Virus record (IMG/VR): IMGVR_UViG_3300042453_002699
Location: 1 to 31,707 of that record
Reading direction: 5' to 3' (one strand)
From: a virus
Length of the DNA: 31,707 nucleotides
Each line of letters starts with the position of its first letter. The first letter of the stretch is position 1. Positions 14,162 through 19,373 of this stretch are shown piece by piece. The translations under genes and the position numbers were made by a program. The notes beneath the pieces are model-generated. The model searched no databases, had not been told where the DNA came from, and was given only the letters and a program-made list of their open reading frames with translations.

Positions 14162-14336
14162 GATCACATACACGGTGCTCCCGGCGGAGCATGGTCTTCC
14201 GGAGCAGGCTGACATCACCAGCGTGACCATCGATGTAAAGGGCTCCAGTGGCAAGCGCCGGCAGATAGAGCTCTTGTCCAGCCTGACAGAGTCGGAGATT
14301 CTGCTGTTGGAAGACATGGTTCTTGATAGTATTTAA
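14112..14336 (+). CDS. Small conserved phage protein, 74 aa
   Basis: The start lies 50 bp inside the previous gene, which would normally be doubtful, but GAAGGAGACGT precedes the ATG with ideal spacing. The segment DLPIEITYTVLPAEHGLPEQ, then ITSVTIDVKG and a final LSSLTESEILLLEDMVLDSI, fits a phage family I recall with the layout 'DIPIEV.Y...PG...PE...I..V...G...L......ALE..I'. Its function is unknown. The fold is probably beta strands followed by a C-terminal helix. Confidence 0.75.
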   Translation: MRTTKSTLSTSLDLPIEITYTVLPAEHGLPEQADITSVTIDVKGSSGKRRQIELLSSLTESEILLLEDMVLDSI

Positions 14337-14350
14337 ATGTAGAAAAATAG

Positions 14351-14378
14351 TTGTAATAATATTTAAAGTGAATATAAT
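14351..14378 (+). promoter_or_regulatory. Sigma-70-like promoter with perfect -10
   Basis: TTGTAA (14351-14356) and a consensus TATAAT (14373-14378) are separated by 16 bases in the AT-rich gap between the genes ending at 14336 and starting at 14412. The predicted start is near 14385. This would be an internal promoter driving the accessory part of the long rightward operon. Confidence 0.65.
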
Positions 14379-14411
14379 TAAGCCTTCTACACATGCAAGA
14401 GGGTTTAAAAA

Positions 14412-14627
14412 GTGATTAGTATAGAAAAAGACGTTCCCCTGCCCCGAGGTTCTCGGTCAACGAAATACCCCTTTACCCACATGGACGTGGGCGACAGCGT
14501 GTTCTTCCCAGACGAGAAAATTGGTGGGAAGGCACACAAGGCCGCCATCAGTTGCGCCGAGCGCAACAACATGAAGTTCGTCGCCCGCCGCGAAGAAAAC
14601 GGTGTGCGCATCTGGAGACAGGAATGA
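14412..14627 (+). CDS. Small conserved phage protein (DUF7303-like), 71 aa
   Basis: This gene starts at GTG 14412, about ten bases after AGAGGG and just downstream of the promoter at 14351-14378. The sequence (IEKDVPLPRGSRSTKYPFTHM, then MDVGDSVFFP, a helix with CAERNNMKFVAR, and NGVRIWR at the end) matches a small phage family I recall (pattern KYPF..M.VGDSFFVP...A...AR..GMKF..R....G.RVWR). I associate it with DUF7303 but am not certain of the number. It may be a DNA-mimic or HTH-like protein. The function is unknown. Its stop overlaps the next ATG. Confidence 0.75.
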   Translation: MISIEKDVPLPRGSRSTKYPFTHMDVGDSVFFPDEKIGGKAHKAAISCAERNNMKFVARREENGVRIWRQE

Positions 14628-14848
14628 GTAATCGACTGCAGTTCTGGATGGGCGCGCGACAGTTTGCCCTGCACATGCTCGGCCAGCGCAACAAGCACAA
14701 GGAAAAGGAATTCATCGGCGACACGATGCGCTATGTGGGTTTCACCACACGTTGCCTTGCTGATGAGATCCGCCGTGTGGAAAAGCAACTTGGCAGGCCG
14801 CATCGTTACCTGCCCAAATCGGGATTTTATCAGGGGACTTGGATATGA
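14624..14848 (+). CDS. Unknown small helical protein, 74 aa
   Basis: The ATG at 14624 overlaps the previous stop (ATGA) and has CAGGA just upstream. A longer frame from 14552 is rejected. The protein is basic and helical (MSNRLQFWMGARQFALHMLG, CLADEIRRVEKQLG), ending in YLPKSGFYQGTWI. No family is recognised. It belongs to a chain of genes with 4-base overlaps up to 15764. Confidence 0.65.
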   Translation: MSNRLQFWMGARQFALHMLGQRNKHKEKEFIGDTMRYVGFTTRCLADEIRRVEKQLGRPHRYLPKSGFYQGTWI

Positions 14849-15111
14849 GACAGACCGTTGTAATTGAAATACCAAATGACTCGCGGCATGACCTGTTCAT
14901 GCAGATCATCGGCATGTTGTGGGACTACAACGACGCTGGATTGTGCGAGCTGGCAGATACTGCCAAGTGCCACTGGACAACGCTGTACAAGTGGAAAAGC
15001 GGCGGCACTACCGCACCTCGGCTGGACAAAATTGCTGCTGTGGCACTTGCGATGGGCTACGACATCGTGCTGAAAAAACGCGGCAAGCCAACACTTCGGA
15101 GAGTCAAATGA
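14845..15111 (+). CDS. HTH-domain phage protein, 88 aa
   Basis: The ATG at 14845 overlaps the previous stop and has GGGGA seven bases upstream. After an N-terminal strand (MRQTVVIEIPN) there is a Cro/C1-type HTH: GLCELADTAKCHWTTLYKWK, followed by APRLDKIAAVALAMGYDIVL. The recognition helix includes TTLYKWK. This is probably a DNA-binding regulator. Its targets are unknown. It differs from the two short Cro-like paralogues at 10868 and 23056. Confidence 0.75.
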   Translation: MRQTVVIEIPNDSRHDLFMQIIGMLWDYNDAGLCELADTAKCHWTTLYKWKSGGTTAPRLDKIAAVALAMGYDIVLKKRGKPTLRRVK

Positions 15112-15332
15112 AACGCGAAGACTGGATCTTTTTGGTGGTGTTCTGCACGGCTCTGGGAGCCATCTTTGTTTTACAAGACAAGACAACGCAGCGGCTAGAC
15201 GATGCTCAGGTCATCCACTGCGAGATGGTGGGTATCTATCTTAAGTCCAATGGTGAGTTTGGTTGGCCGGATTACAACAGCACGGCGCAGTACTGCCCTG
15301 CGTTGGAGCTGCCCACGGGAGAGGCGCAATGA
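15108..15332 (+). CDS. Small single-pass membrane protein, 74 aa
   Basis: The ATG at 15108 overlaps the previous stop (ATGA). Residues 6-23 (WIFLVVFCTALGAIFVLQ) form one transmembrane helix near the N-terminus. The rest is outside it, with a short motif CEMVGIYLKSNGEFGWPDY and a second Cys nine residues on, which could form a disulfide bond in the periplasm. Small phage proteins with this pattern are common, and their role is not known. The charge pattern suggests the N-terminus is in the cytoplasm. Confidence 0.75.
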   Translation: MKREDWIFLVVFCTALGAIFVLQDKTTQRLDDAQVIHCEMVGIYLKSNGEFGWPDYNSTAQYCPALELPTGEAQ

Positions 15333-15589
15333 GCAAGAAACACCGATCAATGGATGAGCATCAGTCCGACCAAAGCAAGCTGCTGCGCATCATAGGCAAC
15401 ACGCTCGACGCGTGGTCGGAAACGAACAAGAAGGAGTCTGGCTACAACGGCATCGTTATCATCGGTGCGCTGTCCTCGGCTCTGGTCGCCGTCTGTGCAC
15501 TTTACAAAGTGCCGATAGAAGACATCGCACGGCTGATGATTGAGGGCGCACCCTTTATTGATGAGGATAGCGACCATGACCTGCACTGA
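15329..15589 (+). CDS. Small membrane protein, 86 aa
   Basis: The ATG at 15329 overlaps the previous stop. Residues 41-59 (GIVIIGALSSALVAVCALY) form a hydrophobic segment long enough for one transmembrane helix. The region before it is charged and helical (SKLLRIIGNTLDAWSETNKK), and the tail is acidic (DEDSDHD). A holin-like role is possible in principle, but one membrane segment and no neighbouring lysin give no support. The next gene starts within its last codons. Confidence 0.7.
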   Translation: MSKKHRSMDEHQSDQSKLLRIIGNTLDAWSETNKKESGYNGIVIIGALSSALVAVCALYKVPIEDIARLMIEGAPFIDEDSDHDLH

Positions 15590-15764
15590 GCGCCTAAGCG
15601 CAGCCGTACACTGCAAGCGCGTGGGGCTGCGAAGCTGTAAGGAGTTTGCCCGCCTTGCAGGTGTGTCAGTCAGCTTAATAAACCTGTGGCACCGAAACAA
15701 CCCGCAACAATTCGATACCGCGCTCGCACAGGCGGCAGTGACGAGGAGAGCGCGACGTGGATGA
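15576..15764 (+). CDS. Putative Cro-like HTH protein, 62 aa
   Basis: The ATG at 15576 follows GAGGATAGCGACC and gives a 62-residue protein. The earlier start at 15540 adds a poorly coded extension. The sequence SCKEFARLAGVSVSLINLWH is a plausible HTH (first helix KEFARLAG, recognition helix SVSLINLW), followed by a basic tail (TRRARRG). It would be a small DNA-binding regulator with unknown targets. It overlaps the upstream gene by 14 bp and the downstream gene by 8 bp. Confidence 0.65.
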   Translation: MTCTERLSAAVHCKRVGLRSCKEFARLAGVSVSLINLWHRNNPQQFDTALAQAAVTRRARRG

Positions 15765-15900
15765 CTACGACTACGACGAAGCAGATTTGAAACTGGAGCG
15801 CAGCTTGATGCGGCGCAGAACCCGCCAGCAGATTGAACACTGGCACCCACAGGATCCGGACTACGTAGGGGATGAAGACGATGATAACGACAACGATTGA
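15757..15900 (+). CDS. Very small acidic protein, 47 aa
   Basis: The frame begins GTG GAT GAC at 15757, with GAGGAG about seven bases upstream, and ends at 15900. The product is short and acidic at both ends (MDDYDYDEAD and DEDDDNDND), with a basic middle (RRRTRQQIEHW). The ribosome-binding site and tight packing between neighbours support it. The shortness and low complexity lower the certainty. No family is recognised. Confidence 0.5.
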   Translation: MDDYDYDEADLKLERSLMRRRTRQQIEHWHPQDPDYVGDEDDDNDND

Positions 15901-16396
15901 TTGCACAAACATGCCCGAGGGTGCGACGCATAAAAACCAGAAAACTGGCAGGTGGTATAGGTACGAAGATGGCAGCAGTGTTCGCGCTGAAGGCTGGTAC
16001 AGGTCATCCGCAGGGTGCCACTGGACAAAGATGAGGATGGGTAAGGCGGCGCTTTCCGAGCTTGTTGAGCTGCCCGTTGGGAAAAGCAAAGCAGCGTTCG
16101 GATCAGCGCCGCTCAAGGTAGAAGGTGGGAGTTACGTGCCGTTTCCAGAGAAGACCAAGGCCCTCGACGTGCAGATCGGTGGGCAGCACTACAAGAGTTA
16201 CGCTATCCAACCTGTGGAGTTTATCCAAAAGAACAAGATTCCGTACATCGAAGGCTGCGCGATCAAGTACCTGTGCCGCTGGCGTGAAAAGGGTGGTCTG
16301 GAAGACTTGAAAAAGGCACGACACTACATTGACCTGCTGATTGAGATGGAAGCAAGCTACGGCGAAGAGCCGAAGCCACAGGGGCATGGGAAATGA
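15881..16396 (+). CDS. DUF3310-domain phage protein
   Basis: The start at ATG 15881 is preferred over 15872 because AGGGG lies nine bases upstream, giving 171 residues. The C-terminal 75 residues match the phage DUF3310 family: DVQIGGQHYKSYAIQPVEFI, then IEGCAIKYLCRWREKGGLED and LKKARHYIDLLIE. The family is often called 'nucleotide kinase' in annotations but has no shown catalytic P-loop. The N-terminal half (residues 1-90) has a Trp and Tyr-rich stretch (TGRWYRYEDGSSVRAEGWYR) like that of phage accessory proteins. It overlaps the short gene before it and the membrane protein after it. Confidence 0.88.
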   Translation: MITTTIDCTNMPEGATHKNQKTGRWYRYEDGSSVRAEGWYRSSAGCHWTKMRMGKAALSELVELPVGKSKAAFGSAPLKVEGGSYVPFPEKTKALDVQIGGQHYKSYAIQPVEFIQKNKIPYIEGCAIKYLCRWREKGGLEDLKKARHYIDLLIEMEASYGEEPKPQGHGK

Positions 16397-16569
16397 CACT
16401 AAACATACTTTTAACCGCGTTTATATTTTACATGCTGTTTTTTGCGATAGTGCAAACGGTAGAGCCAAGGGACGTATCTAATCGGGTGGCGGCTGTGATT
16501 GTCGGGGGCTACTTAATATCCGCTGCGACCATAGTCATAACTGCGCTTGTTTTGGTGTGGACGCGATGA
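16393..16569 (+). CDS. Small two-helix membrane protein, 58 aa
   Basis: An ATGA overlap with the DUF3310 stop gives the start at 16393, and the frame closes at 16569. The 58-residue product has two hydrophobic helices, ILLTAFIFYMLFFAIVQ and AAVIVGGYLISAATIVITAL, separated by a short charged loop (EPRDVSNR), and ends LVWTR. This is a typical small phage membrane protein of unknown role. The base composition is lower in GC here than in the neighbours, as expected for hydrophobic coding. Confidence 0.65.
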   Translation: MTLNILLTAFIFYMLFFAIVQTVEPRDVSNRVAAVIVGGYLISAATIVITALVLVWTR

Positions 16570-16627
16570 AACACAACCAACATTACATAACTTATTTGCT
16601 GCACCGGATTGGGTGCAGGAGGGCGAG

Positions 16628-16852
16628 ATGATTTTCTTATTCCCGTTTGCCACAGTGATCCTTGCAATTATGGCTGTGGTTGCTTTTTTAACAATGCTCC
16701 TTAACTCCAGCCTAAAAACTGACGAGAGAGTGGGGTTCTGCTGCGTTTCTGCGTTTTTCTTCCTTGCCACTTGGCTTATGACAACGGGTGGGGATTTTTA
16801 TTTAGAGCACAGTGTTCTGCAGGAACCTGTGCCAGTGGAGGCGGAGAAATGA
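16628..16852 (+). CDS. Small two-helix membrane protein, 74 aa
   Basis: The start at ATG 16628 follows GCAGGAGGGCGAG, an excellent ribosome-binding site. The product has two membrane helices, IFLFPFATVILAIMAVVAFL and VGFCCVSAFFFLATWLM, joined by a short polar loop. The C-terminus is acidic (PVPVEAEK). It is the second small membrane protein in a row and, with those at 15108 and 15329, makes four within 1.8 kb. Function unknown. It overlaps the next ATG by four bases. Confidence 0.75.
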   Translation: MIFLFPFATVILAIMAVVAFLTMLLNSSLKTDERVGFCCVSAFFFLATWLMTTGGDFYLEHSVLQEPVPVEAEK

Positions 16853-17169
16853 GTGACCTTCAGGCAGTGTTCAAAGACCCTTGGGGTGAAGTCCCAGATA
16901 TATTTGTTGATTTAAGCGTACACGATGGCTGGGGAGACAACCAGACAACGGTCAGCATTACATCGTACAGCCTGAAAAAGCTCACCTATGGCCGAGACTA
17001 CGTCTCAGTCGAGGAACTTGAAGCGCTGGTAATCTTGATGAAGTCAGCCCGAGCGGGGCTTGACGCACCGCTGTGCAGTGTATGCAAAGAGCCTCAATTT
17101 GAAACGCCCTCCGGGGTAACGTGCGTAAACGGACATGGGGGAGCTGATCCTCTGGAGGAGCCGGTATGA
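16849..17169 (+). CDS. Phage protein with C-terminal zinc ribbon, 106 aa
   Basis: The ATG at 16849 overlaps the previous stop, with GGAG nearby. The N-terminal 75 residues look like an alpha-beta domain (SLKKLTYGRDYVSVEELEAL). The C-terminus carries CSVCKEPQFETPSGVTC, then NGH, a Cys3-His type zinc ribbon. A role in nucleic acid or protein binding is likely but not defined. The stop overlaps the next start (ATGA). Confidence 0.75.
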   Translation: MSDLQAVFKDPWGEVPDIFVDLSVHDGWGDNQTTVSITSYSLKKLTYGRDYVSVEELEALVILMKSARAGLDAPLCSVCKEPQFETPSGVTCVNGHGGADPLEEPV

Positions 17170-17720
17170 GTGACAGAGAAGCGTTTGAGAAGTGGTGGCC
17201 TTCCGTGGGTCAAACCATTGGTAAAGTAGCAGCATGGGAAGCATGGCAAGCAGCCCTGCAAAGCGGGGAGTCATCCCGCGCCATGTTAGACGCAGTGACA
17301 CACGGAACTGGAATCACCAAAGGCGGCAGGCACGTACCGCTTGAGGACTTCTATGTGCAACAAAGTGGGGAGCCGGTGGTTTTTACCTGTCACGGCAATA
17401 ATGCACCAGCCTACGGATGTAATACGCCGGGCGACATGAGCGGTACGTATTACAAAGCCCCGCAGCCGGTGGTTGATCGTAAGTGCAGCGAGTGCGGCAA
17501 CGGTGAGCCTGACTTGTCTCTGTACTGCGTCAGGTGCCTAAATAATGACGGTTGGCATCTTGATGAGAACTGGACACCGCAGCCGGTGGTTGATGTTAAT
17601 CAGAAGCTGGTGGAGGCATTGCAAGCAGTGCTTGATTGCGGCAGTACAAGCGATCAGTGGTGGATTGATAAAGCCAGAGAATCCCTGCTATCAGCAGGCA
17701 AGGAGACGGATCGTGGCTAA
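17166..17720 (+). CDS. Ea-type phage accessory protein with zinc ribbon, 184 aa
   Basis: The N-terminus SDREAFEKWWPSVG with AAWEAWQAAL matches a widespread family of phage early or accessory proteins that I recall beginning 'REAFE.W....G.......W..W.A'. The middle has a zinc ribbon (CSECGNGEPDLSLYCVRC). A short repeat, PQPVVD, appears twice, encoded by an exact 17-bp repeat at 17461-17477 and 17578-17594. A C-terminal helix QKLVEALQAVLDCG is the typical end of this family. The function is unknown. The C-terminus (LLSAGKETDRG) is encoded by the first of a series of junction repeats. Confidence 0.8.
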   Translation: MSDREAFEKWWPSVGQTIGKVAAWEAWQAALQSGESSRAMLDAVTHGTGITKGGRHVPLEDFYVQQSGEPVVFTCHGNNAPAYGCNTPGDMSGTYYKAPQPVVDRKCSECGNGEPDLSLYCVRCLNNDGWHLDENWTPQPVVDVNQKLVEALQAVLDCGSTSDQWWIDKARESLLSAGKETDRG

Positions 17721-17943
17721 CAAAGACCGAGTTGAGTATTACAGCAAAAAAGGCATGGTTGCTTGGGCCGAGTCGTCAATAGTCCCTGCGCCCGGTTCAT
17801 TTATCAGCATAAGGGGTAAAACGTGGGAGGTTGAATCCGTGAGTTACGCATTAGACCACTCCGACAATCCGCTAGAGAAAGCAATGCGGGCAAACGTGGG
17901 GTTGATTTCCGCAGAAGCAGGCAAGGGAGGTGAGCAACAATGA
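17713..17943 (+). CDS. Unknown phage protein, 76 aa
   Basis: The start is GTG 17713, with AAGGAG seven bases upstream inside a junction repeat. The frame from 17545 is rejected because it overlaps the previous gene. The product is a small beta-rich protein (FISIRGKTWEVESVSYALD) with the C-terminal tag AGKGGEQQ given by the next junction repeat. No family is recognised. Confidence 0.7.
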   Translation: MANKDRVEYYSKKGMVAWAESSIVPAPGSFISIRGKTWEVESVSYALDHSDNPLEKAMRANVGLISAEAGKGGEQQ

Positions 17944-18224
17944 AAACAATTCACAAATATAAGCTGGATATGAACGGCGGTAGCTTCCGTAGCTACGAAG
18001 GAATGACGCCTTTACATGTTGATTATCAGGGCGGCTTCCTCTGTCTCTGGGCAGAGGTAGAGACAACGGCAGAAGATATTGCCGTACCATTTAGAGTTAT
18101 AGGCACTGGTTTTACTTTGCCGAGCGATAACTATAAGCATTTTGCCACAGTTCAAAACCCGCCTTTTGTGTGGCATGTTTACTTGGGGACTACTTCAGCA
18201 GGCAAGGGAGGTGAGCAACCATGA
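17940..18224 (+). CDS. DUF7352-like phage protein, 94 aa
   Basis: The ATG overlaps the previous stop (ATGA), following GGGAGGTGAGCAACA. The sequence starts MKTIHKYKLDMNGG and continues with a beta-strand pattern including GFLCLWAEVET, FRVIGTGFTLP and PFVWHVYLG. This fits a family of small phage proteins I recall with the layout 'MK.I.KY.L...........V.....CLWA.V........FGTG......YLGT....VWHV', associated with DUF7352. The number is from memory. Function unknown. It ends with the junction tag SAGKGGEQP. Confidence 0.8.
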   Translation: MKTIHKYKLDMNGGSFRSYEGMTPLHVDYQGGFLCLWAEVETTAEDIAVPFRVIGTGFTLPSDNYKHFATVQNPPFVWHVYLGTTSAGKGGEQP

Positions 18225-18631
18225 AGTACAGAAAAAAGCCGGTAGAGATTGAGGCAACACAGTGGTTTAAAAATGGCGATCATCCACTTGATTATGCGAG
18301 TGAACAGACAGGGTACCAGAACGAAAAATTGTCAACCATATCAGCCTATTACAGGAAAGCGCATAACTGGGAAGGCGCGGTTGTTCGGTATTTTAGGCAT
18401 CCTGCAGAAGCAGTTGCCCATCCTGCAGAAGCATTTGCCGGTGAGCGTAAGTGTGAAAAGTGCGGCACGATCACGCACCTGCACGGCTGGATCGACACGC
18501 TGGAAGGTGGTCACATTGTATGCCCCGGCGACTGGATTATCACAGGCGTAAAGGGCGAGCACTATCCATGCAAGCCTGACATTTTTAGCATGACGTATGA
18601 GCCGGTGGAAGCAGGCAAGGGAGGTGAGTGA
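18221..18631 (+). CDS. PGDYG-like phage protein, 136 aa
   Basis: The start MKYRKKPVEIEATQW and the later block GGHIVCPGDWIITGVKGEHY, CKPDIFSMTYEPV match a very common phage and prophage protein with the 'PGDxxI.GV.GE.YPCKPDIF...YE' pattern (PGDYG family). The middle contains CEKCGTITHLHGW, a short Cys pair region. Next to it lies an exact-length 21-bp tandem duplication (18398-18418 and 18419-18439) encoding HPAEAVA-HPAEAFA. The function of the family is unknown. The C-terminus (EAGKGGE) comes from a junction repeat, and the stop overlaps the next start (TGATG). Confidence 0.88.
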   Translation: MKYRKKPVEIEATQWFKNGDHPLDYASEQTGYQNEKLSTISAYYRKAHNWEGAVVRYFRHPAEAVAHPAEAFAGERKCEKCGTITHLHGWIDTLEGGHIVCPGDWIITGVKGEHYPCKPDIFSMTYEPVEAGKGGE

Positions 18632-18804
18632 TGAAACAATCTTGGCAGTGGACTGAAGAGGCTTTAGACCTGCTTGAGTACTCAGGCACAAACTGGTCAG
18701 CAGACCGAGAGAGGGCGGTTGAGGTTGTTGTCAGCTTGTTAAAAGAGCAGAAACAACTGCGCGATAAATTATCAGCAGGCAAGGAGACTGATCGTGAACT
18801 GTAG
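18631..18804 (+). CDS. Very small phage protein, 57 aa
   Basis: ATG 18631 overlaps the previous stop, with GGGAGG upstream from the junction repeat. The frame closes at TAG 18802-18804. The product is a short helical protein (WTEEALDLLEYSGTNWSADR, then ERAVEVVVSLLKEQKQLRD) with a predicted amphipathic helix and the tag LSAGKETDREL. The good ribosome-binding site and repeat context support it as real. No family is recognised. Confidence 0.65.
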   Translation: MKQSWQWTEEALDLLEYSGTNWSADRERAVEVVVSLLKEQKQLRDKLSAGKETDREL

Positions 18805-18949
18805 TAACTGCATATACGCGGAGTTCCAAACTCTATTTTCAATCTTTGGTGAGTGCAATAAGCATCGGATTGTTATCGCTTCCCACACATCGTGCCCAAA
18901 CTTTGTAAGTGCAATCAGCCTATCAGCAGGCAAGGGAGGTGAGGTGTGA
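18794..18949 (+). CDS. Very small Cys-rich phage protein, 51 aa
   Basis: The frame starts at GTG 18794, with AAGGAG nine bases upstream in a junction repeat, and overlaps the previous gene by 11 bp. The product has CSNC at residues 3-6, a Cys at 20 and one at 34 (spaced as in a small zinc-binding or redox protein). It ends SAGKGGEV from the next repeat copy. Phage proteins of the form 'C..C.......FG.C........C..F' exist, but I cannot name the family. Confidence 0.6.
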   Translation: MNCSNCIYAEFQTLFSIFGECNKHRIVIASHTSCPNFVSAISLSAGKGGEV

Positions 18950-19134
18950 AATGTCACCAGCCTGATGGGACGGTGTTTGAAACAAGCGTGTTTGGTACGC
19001 TGGCAGGGCGACGTTTTACTGAGGTGACGTTGACTCTTAAAGATTTTTACGACCTATACGACGCAAAACCAGAACACCTGCGCGAATGGGCTGGACATTT
19101 GGCGACGAGATTCGGACCAGAGGAGCAACCATGA
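18946..19134 (+). CDS. Unknown small phage protein, 62 aa
   Basis: The start at GTG 18946 has GGGAGG six bases upstream and overlaps the previous stop (GTGTGA). The product begins MKCHQPDGTVFETSVFG and continues with a beta-alpha pattern (FTEVTLTLKDFYDLYDAKPE). The tail is LREWAGHLATRFGPEEQP. No family is recognised. The next gene overlaps by four bases. Confidence 0.65.
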   Translation: MKCHQPDGTVFETSVFGTLAGRRFTEVTLTLKDFYDLYDAKPEHLREWAGHLATRFGPEEQP

Positions 19135-19367
19135 ACACAGACGATGACGCGACTCGCAAACGGGCAGAGCTGGATGCTGCTGAGGATGAATTGCATGCTG
19201 CGTGGGCTGCTGCGGACGCTGCGTGGGCTATTTCGGATGCGGAGTATTCTGCTGCTATGGATGCTGCGAGGGCTGCGTGGGCTGCGTGGCATGCTAAAAA
19301 GACCAAACTTATACAGGTACAACCGCTGGAGTTTGGGTTGATGATTCAGTGGACAAGGAGGGGGTGA
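19131..19367 (+). CDS. Alanine-rich helical repeat protein, 78 aa
   Basis: The ATG at 19131 follows AGAGGAGCAACC and overlaps the previous stop. Residues 13-55 are an Ala-rich helical repeat with aromatic residues (AAWAAADAAWAISDAEYSAA and on). The DNA repeat GCTGCGTGGGCT occurs exactly at 19197-19208, 19218-19229 and 19272-19283, so the repeat is recent and may vary in length. Phages often encode Ala-rich proteins of this type with unknown function. The C-terminal part (LIQVQPLEFGLMIQWTRRG) is not repetitive. Confidence 0.7.
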   Translation: MNTDDDATRKRAELDAAEDELHAAWAAADAAWAISDAEYSAAMDAARAAWAAWHAKKTKLIQVQPLEFGLMIQWTRRG

Positions 19368-19373
19368 GGAGTG

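Larger units (their letters stand above)
17691..18943 (+). repeat. Junction repeat family (six copies)
   Basis: AGCAGGCAAGGGAGGTGAG is found exactly at 17916-17934, 18197-18215, 18610-18628 and 18925-18943. A variant, CAGCAGGCAAGGAGACGGAT or its one-base relative, lies at 17691-17715 and 18771-18796. Every copy overlaps a gene boundary. It encodes the end of the upstream protein (SAGKGGE or SAGKETD) and provides the AAGGGAGG or AAGGAG ribosome-binding site of the next gene. A shortened form (GGGAGGTGAGTGATG) also occurs at 21101-21115 after the methyltransferase. Confidence 0.9.

Noticed and set aside
15329-15589. Holin
   Set aside because: One membrane helix is not diagnostic, and no endolysin or spanin is recognised nearby.
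16566-16631. 21-codon frame between two membrane-protein genes with ATGA overlaps at both ends
   Set aside because: Too short, without a ribosome-binding site of its own. The overlaps are suggestive of a coupling peptide but are not enough to call a gene.
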